The translations under genes and the position numbers were made by a program. This document shows, one piece after another, positions 5,666 to 7,739 of a stretch of 7,739 bases of DNA (positions within the stretch are counted from its first letter, which is position 1; each line of letters opens with the position of its first letter). The notes under the pieces are model-generated. The model worked only from the letters and a program-made list of their open reading frames with translations. It was not told the DNA's origin and made no database searches. Origin of the DNA: an uncultured Clostridia bacterium (GTDB lineage Bacteria > Bacillota > Clostridia > Christensenellales > Borkfalkiaceae); assembly GCA_905235815.1 (NCBI GenBank), contig CAJOMT010000122.1:1-7739 (forward strand), read 5' to 3'.

Positions 5666-7739
5666 TTATTTAACCGTGTATGTGCCGTCTTCATTCTGAA
5701 CCACACTCTTGGTAACGTTTATATAGTTTGTATATGTGCTGGGATCCATACTGAACGTACCGCCTGAAATAGTAATCTTCTTATTACTATCTCCAAAAAC
5801 TAAATAGCATGTACTACTCGTCCCGGCGGGAGAAATAAACTTACCACCACTTATGTTAAACGAACTACCTAATTTACTCATATTTATATAGATAGCGCTC
5901 TTTTTCTTCGATTCAAACGTACCACCCTGAATATATGTATTATCTGTGTTGCCATGCAATTTCTGGAAACAATATCCTGCGGTTGCTGTAATCCCACCGC
6001 CGCCAACCGTATCTTTGATATAAAGATATCCGGAAGACTGAGAAGAAACTATGCATGCGCCAGTACCGGTATATGTAATTGTGTGTCCATTAAAATCAAT
6101 TGTTGAACGCGATGCATACCCTGCTGCACATTTATATTTTGAACCACCATATGAGTAAGATACTTCATCTCCGACTGTGAAATCTTTCAAAATTACAACT
6201 GAATAGTTGAGTCCTACATTATCAAACGCATCCTGTAATGTTGCGTATTCGCCTACGAGCGATGCAGTTTTCCAATTACCACCCTGACCCGTTGCATAAA
6301 CTGCAGCAACAGGATCGAAAGCCGCATAGAAAGTATGACTATTACCATTATCATCAGTTAAAATGGAGTAAGTGTCCTTTACCGGAACAGCACCTGTATA
6401 AGCGATATCATCCTCTTCGTAAACGATAGTCAGGCGATTTGCATTTCCATTTTTATCTTCACCGAAATATTTTACAACATCAGCATTTTCTTTTATATAA
6501 ACGGTTTCACCAAATTCAGCAAACAAAATTGCATCGTTTGCGCCGCCTTCATATGTATAGCATACGTTGTTAATCTTGCCATAATATTCAGCAGGCGACA
6601 CCGATTCAACCGTAAAATTATTAACTGCTATACCAACAAAATATTTGCTTGCTTCAACAAACCTTCCTAAACTGTCATTGGAAAATGTTCCGCTGGTTAC
6701 TGTCAACACATCGGTATATAATACACCGTTAAAACTATGCATATTTCCAATCATGTCGGCAGAAGAAACATATGTCCCGCCATTTATCGTTACACTGTCC
6801 TTATCCGTGCATGCTGTAAAGACTTCATCGTAATTACGGTAAATATATTGATCTATCGTTGTGTACCCTGTCTTATATATATAGCGACCATAAAGATCAT
6901 TATCAGTATAGTTAGATTCGTTGACTCGAGTTAAGTCATCTTCAATATTAGTGAAGTAGAACAGCGGACGCAAATCTGTTGTTGTAGCGGATACATTATT
7001 CAACTCTATATTCTGTGCGGGTGCGAGCGGGTGATATCCATACATAGGAGAATTTGATCCGTCGGTGGTCTTGTACTTCGCAATTGCTCTCTGGTGCTCG
7101 CCGATACGGATCTGACCGTTAATCGTACCGTCTTGAATTGTAATGTCATTACAATCGTAGAAGCGAAGGGCATAACTTCCGTTGTTGGTAATATTCTTCC
7201 CATTCATATTAAGAGTCAAAAACTCTTTGCCGGTAATCGTGATAGGTTCGATAACATCTTCAATCATTAATATGGTATCATAACTTTCAGCAGCATCGAT
7301 TGCTTCTTGCAATTTAGCATAATAAGTTTCACCGATTTGGGCTTCTGCTATGGCTGTTACGGTGCAGGTTCCGCTAACGCCATCGGCAATCGCAGTAATT
7401 GTAACGGTGCCGGGTTTATGTGCCGTCACTAAACCGTTTTCGTCAACGGAAACAATAGCGGGGTCAGACGAAGACCAACTTATAGTCTTGTATGTTGCAT
7501 CTTCCGGCAGAACAGTACCGGTAACGTTGGCAGATGTGTTAACATCGATTGTCATATCATCGGGGTCAACAGCAAGTGAACCAACTGCAATTTTAGCATC
7601 GAACATAACCTCGAATTCGCTGTATTTTGCGGTCTTAATGGTAAGAATGCCGGTTTCATAGTCGTAGTAATAACCTTCTCCGTTTTCGTCTGCGGAAGCA
7701 AGTTTATTCATTTCCGTGATAACGTCTCCGTGAGAGTGT
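5666..7739 (-). CDS. BIG2-domain, beta-helix-like surface protein (C-terminal part)
   Basis: The frame stays open to the right edge, so the true start lies outside; the ATG at 7711 is internal. About 690 residues are visible. They open with a short YYYDYETGILTIKTAKYSEF segment, typical of repeat ends in secreted Firmicute proteins. A BIG2 Ig-like domain follows (about 7342-7593; WSSSDPAIVSVDENGLVTA, then GTVTITA). Next come two blocks that each begin with an AxLQEAIDAA/ATLQDAFDNV helix-strand signature: ETYYAKLQEAIDAA (near 7300) and GEYATLQDAFDNV (near 6225). Each is followed by MNGKNIT or FNGHTIT. At least five INGGTY/ISGGTF-like rungs suggest a right-handed beta-helix stalk. The protein ends DGTYTVK and TAA at 5666. 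No LPXTG, hydrophobic tail or dockerin is seen, so any anchor or signal peptide must be N-terminal. The ligand is unknown; it is probably an adhesin or envelope structural protein. Confidence 0.85.
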   Translation of the reverse strand, partial: HSHGDVITEMNKLASADENGEGYYYDYETGILTIKTAKYSEFEVMFDAKIAVGSLAVDPDDMTIDVNTSANVTGTVLPEDATYKTISWSSSDPAIVSVDENGLVTAHKPGTVTITAIADGVSGTCTVTAIAEAQIGETYYAKLQEAIDAAESYDTILMIEDVIEPITITGKEFLTLNMNGKNITNNGSYALRFYDCNDITIQDGTINGQIRIGEHQRAIAKYKTTDGSNSPMYGYHPLAPAQNIELNNVSATTTDLRPLFYFTNIEDDLTRVNESNYTDNDLYGRYIYKTGYTTIDQYIYRNYDEVFTACTDKDSVTINGGTYVSSADMIGNMHSFNGVLYTDVLTVTSGTFSNDSLGRFVEASKYFVGIAVNNFTVESVSPAEYYGKINNVCYTYEGGANDAILFAEFGETVYIKENADVVKYFGEDKNGNANRLTIVYEEDDIAYTGAVPVKDTYSILTDDNGNSHTFYAAFDPVAAVYATGQGGNWKTASLVGEYATLQDAFDNVGLNYSVVILKDFTVGDEVSYSYGGSKYKCAAGYASRSTIDFNGHTITYTGTGACIVSSQSSGYLYIKDTVGGGGITATAGYCFQKLHGNTDNTYIQGGTFESKKKSAIYINMSKLGSSFNISGGKFISPAGTSSTCYLVFGDSNKKITISGGTFSMDPSTYTNYINVTKSVVQNEDGTYTVK

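Noticed and set aside
7006..7203. 65-residue minus-strand frame inside the surface-protein gene
   Set aside because: It is an alternative frame within a clear coding region, with no ribosome site or domain.
1..7739. CRISPR arrays, tRNA or rRNA genes, toxin-antitoxin or defence cassettes
   Set aside because: No regularly spaced repeats, cloverleaf-like segments, rRNA motifs or short paired reading frames with ribosome sites were seen on either strand.

Overview
The window looks like chromosomal DNA of a low-to-mid-GC anaerobic Firmicute, probably a gut-type Clostridia. This is inferred from a PPi-type pyruvate phosphate dikinase, a membrane SpoIIE-type phosphatase fused to an anti-sigma-factor-like ATPase domain, a BIG2 surface protein, strong AGGAGG ribosome sites and clean sigma-A-type promoters. 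No taxon can be assigned from the sequence alone.

Layout, left to right. Every gene is on the minus strand, so transcription runs right to left. At 1-182 lies the upstream end of an insertion sequence, with the first 25 codons of a helix-turn-helix transposase that looks like IS21-family IstA. A rho-independent terminator at 198-233 closes ppdK (289-2937), which has its own TTGAAA-N17-TATAAT promoter at 3000-3028. Between ppdK and the next gene is a 151-bp nested inverted repeat (3086-3236) that also contains a local terminator-like hairpin. Positions 3241-5396 hold a sensor-HAMP-PP2C-ATPase protein with a TTG start. Its last domain is broken by an inferred 13-bp deletion, so the reading frame stops at 3315 and the ancestral C-terminus survives in another frame down to 3241. 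Its promoter (TTGACT-N17-TATACT, 5428-5456) has two dyad sequences just upstream. A terminator at 5528-5563 and a GC-rich hairpin at 5586-5627 separate it from a large secreted or surface protein (5666 to beyond 7739). That protein has a BIG2 Ig-like domain followed by beta-helix-like rungs, and its N-terminus is outside the window.

The three main genes do not look like an operon: the two whose upstream regions are visible have their own promoters, and each of the three is followed by a terminator or terminator-like structure. They share orientation but no evident pathway: central carbon metabolism (PEP/pyruvate), signal-controlled partner switching, and cell-surface adhesion or structure. 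I found no convincing new defence or mobile system. The points most worth checking are the disrupted ATP-lid motif of the phosphatase-kinase fusion, the nested inverted repeat next to it, and the dyads upstream of its promoter.
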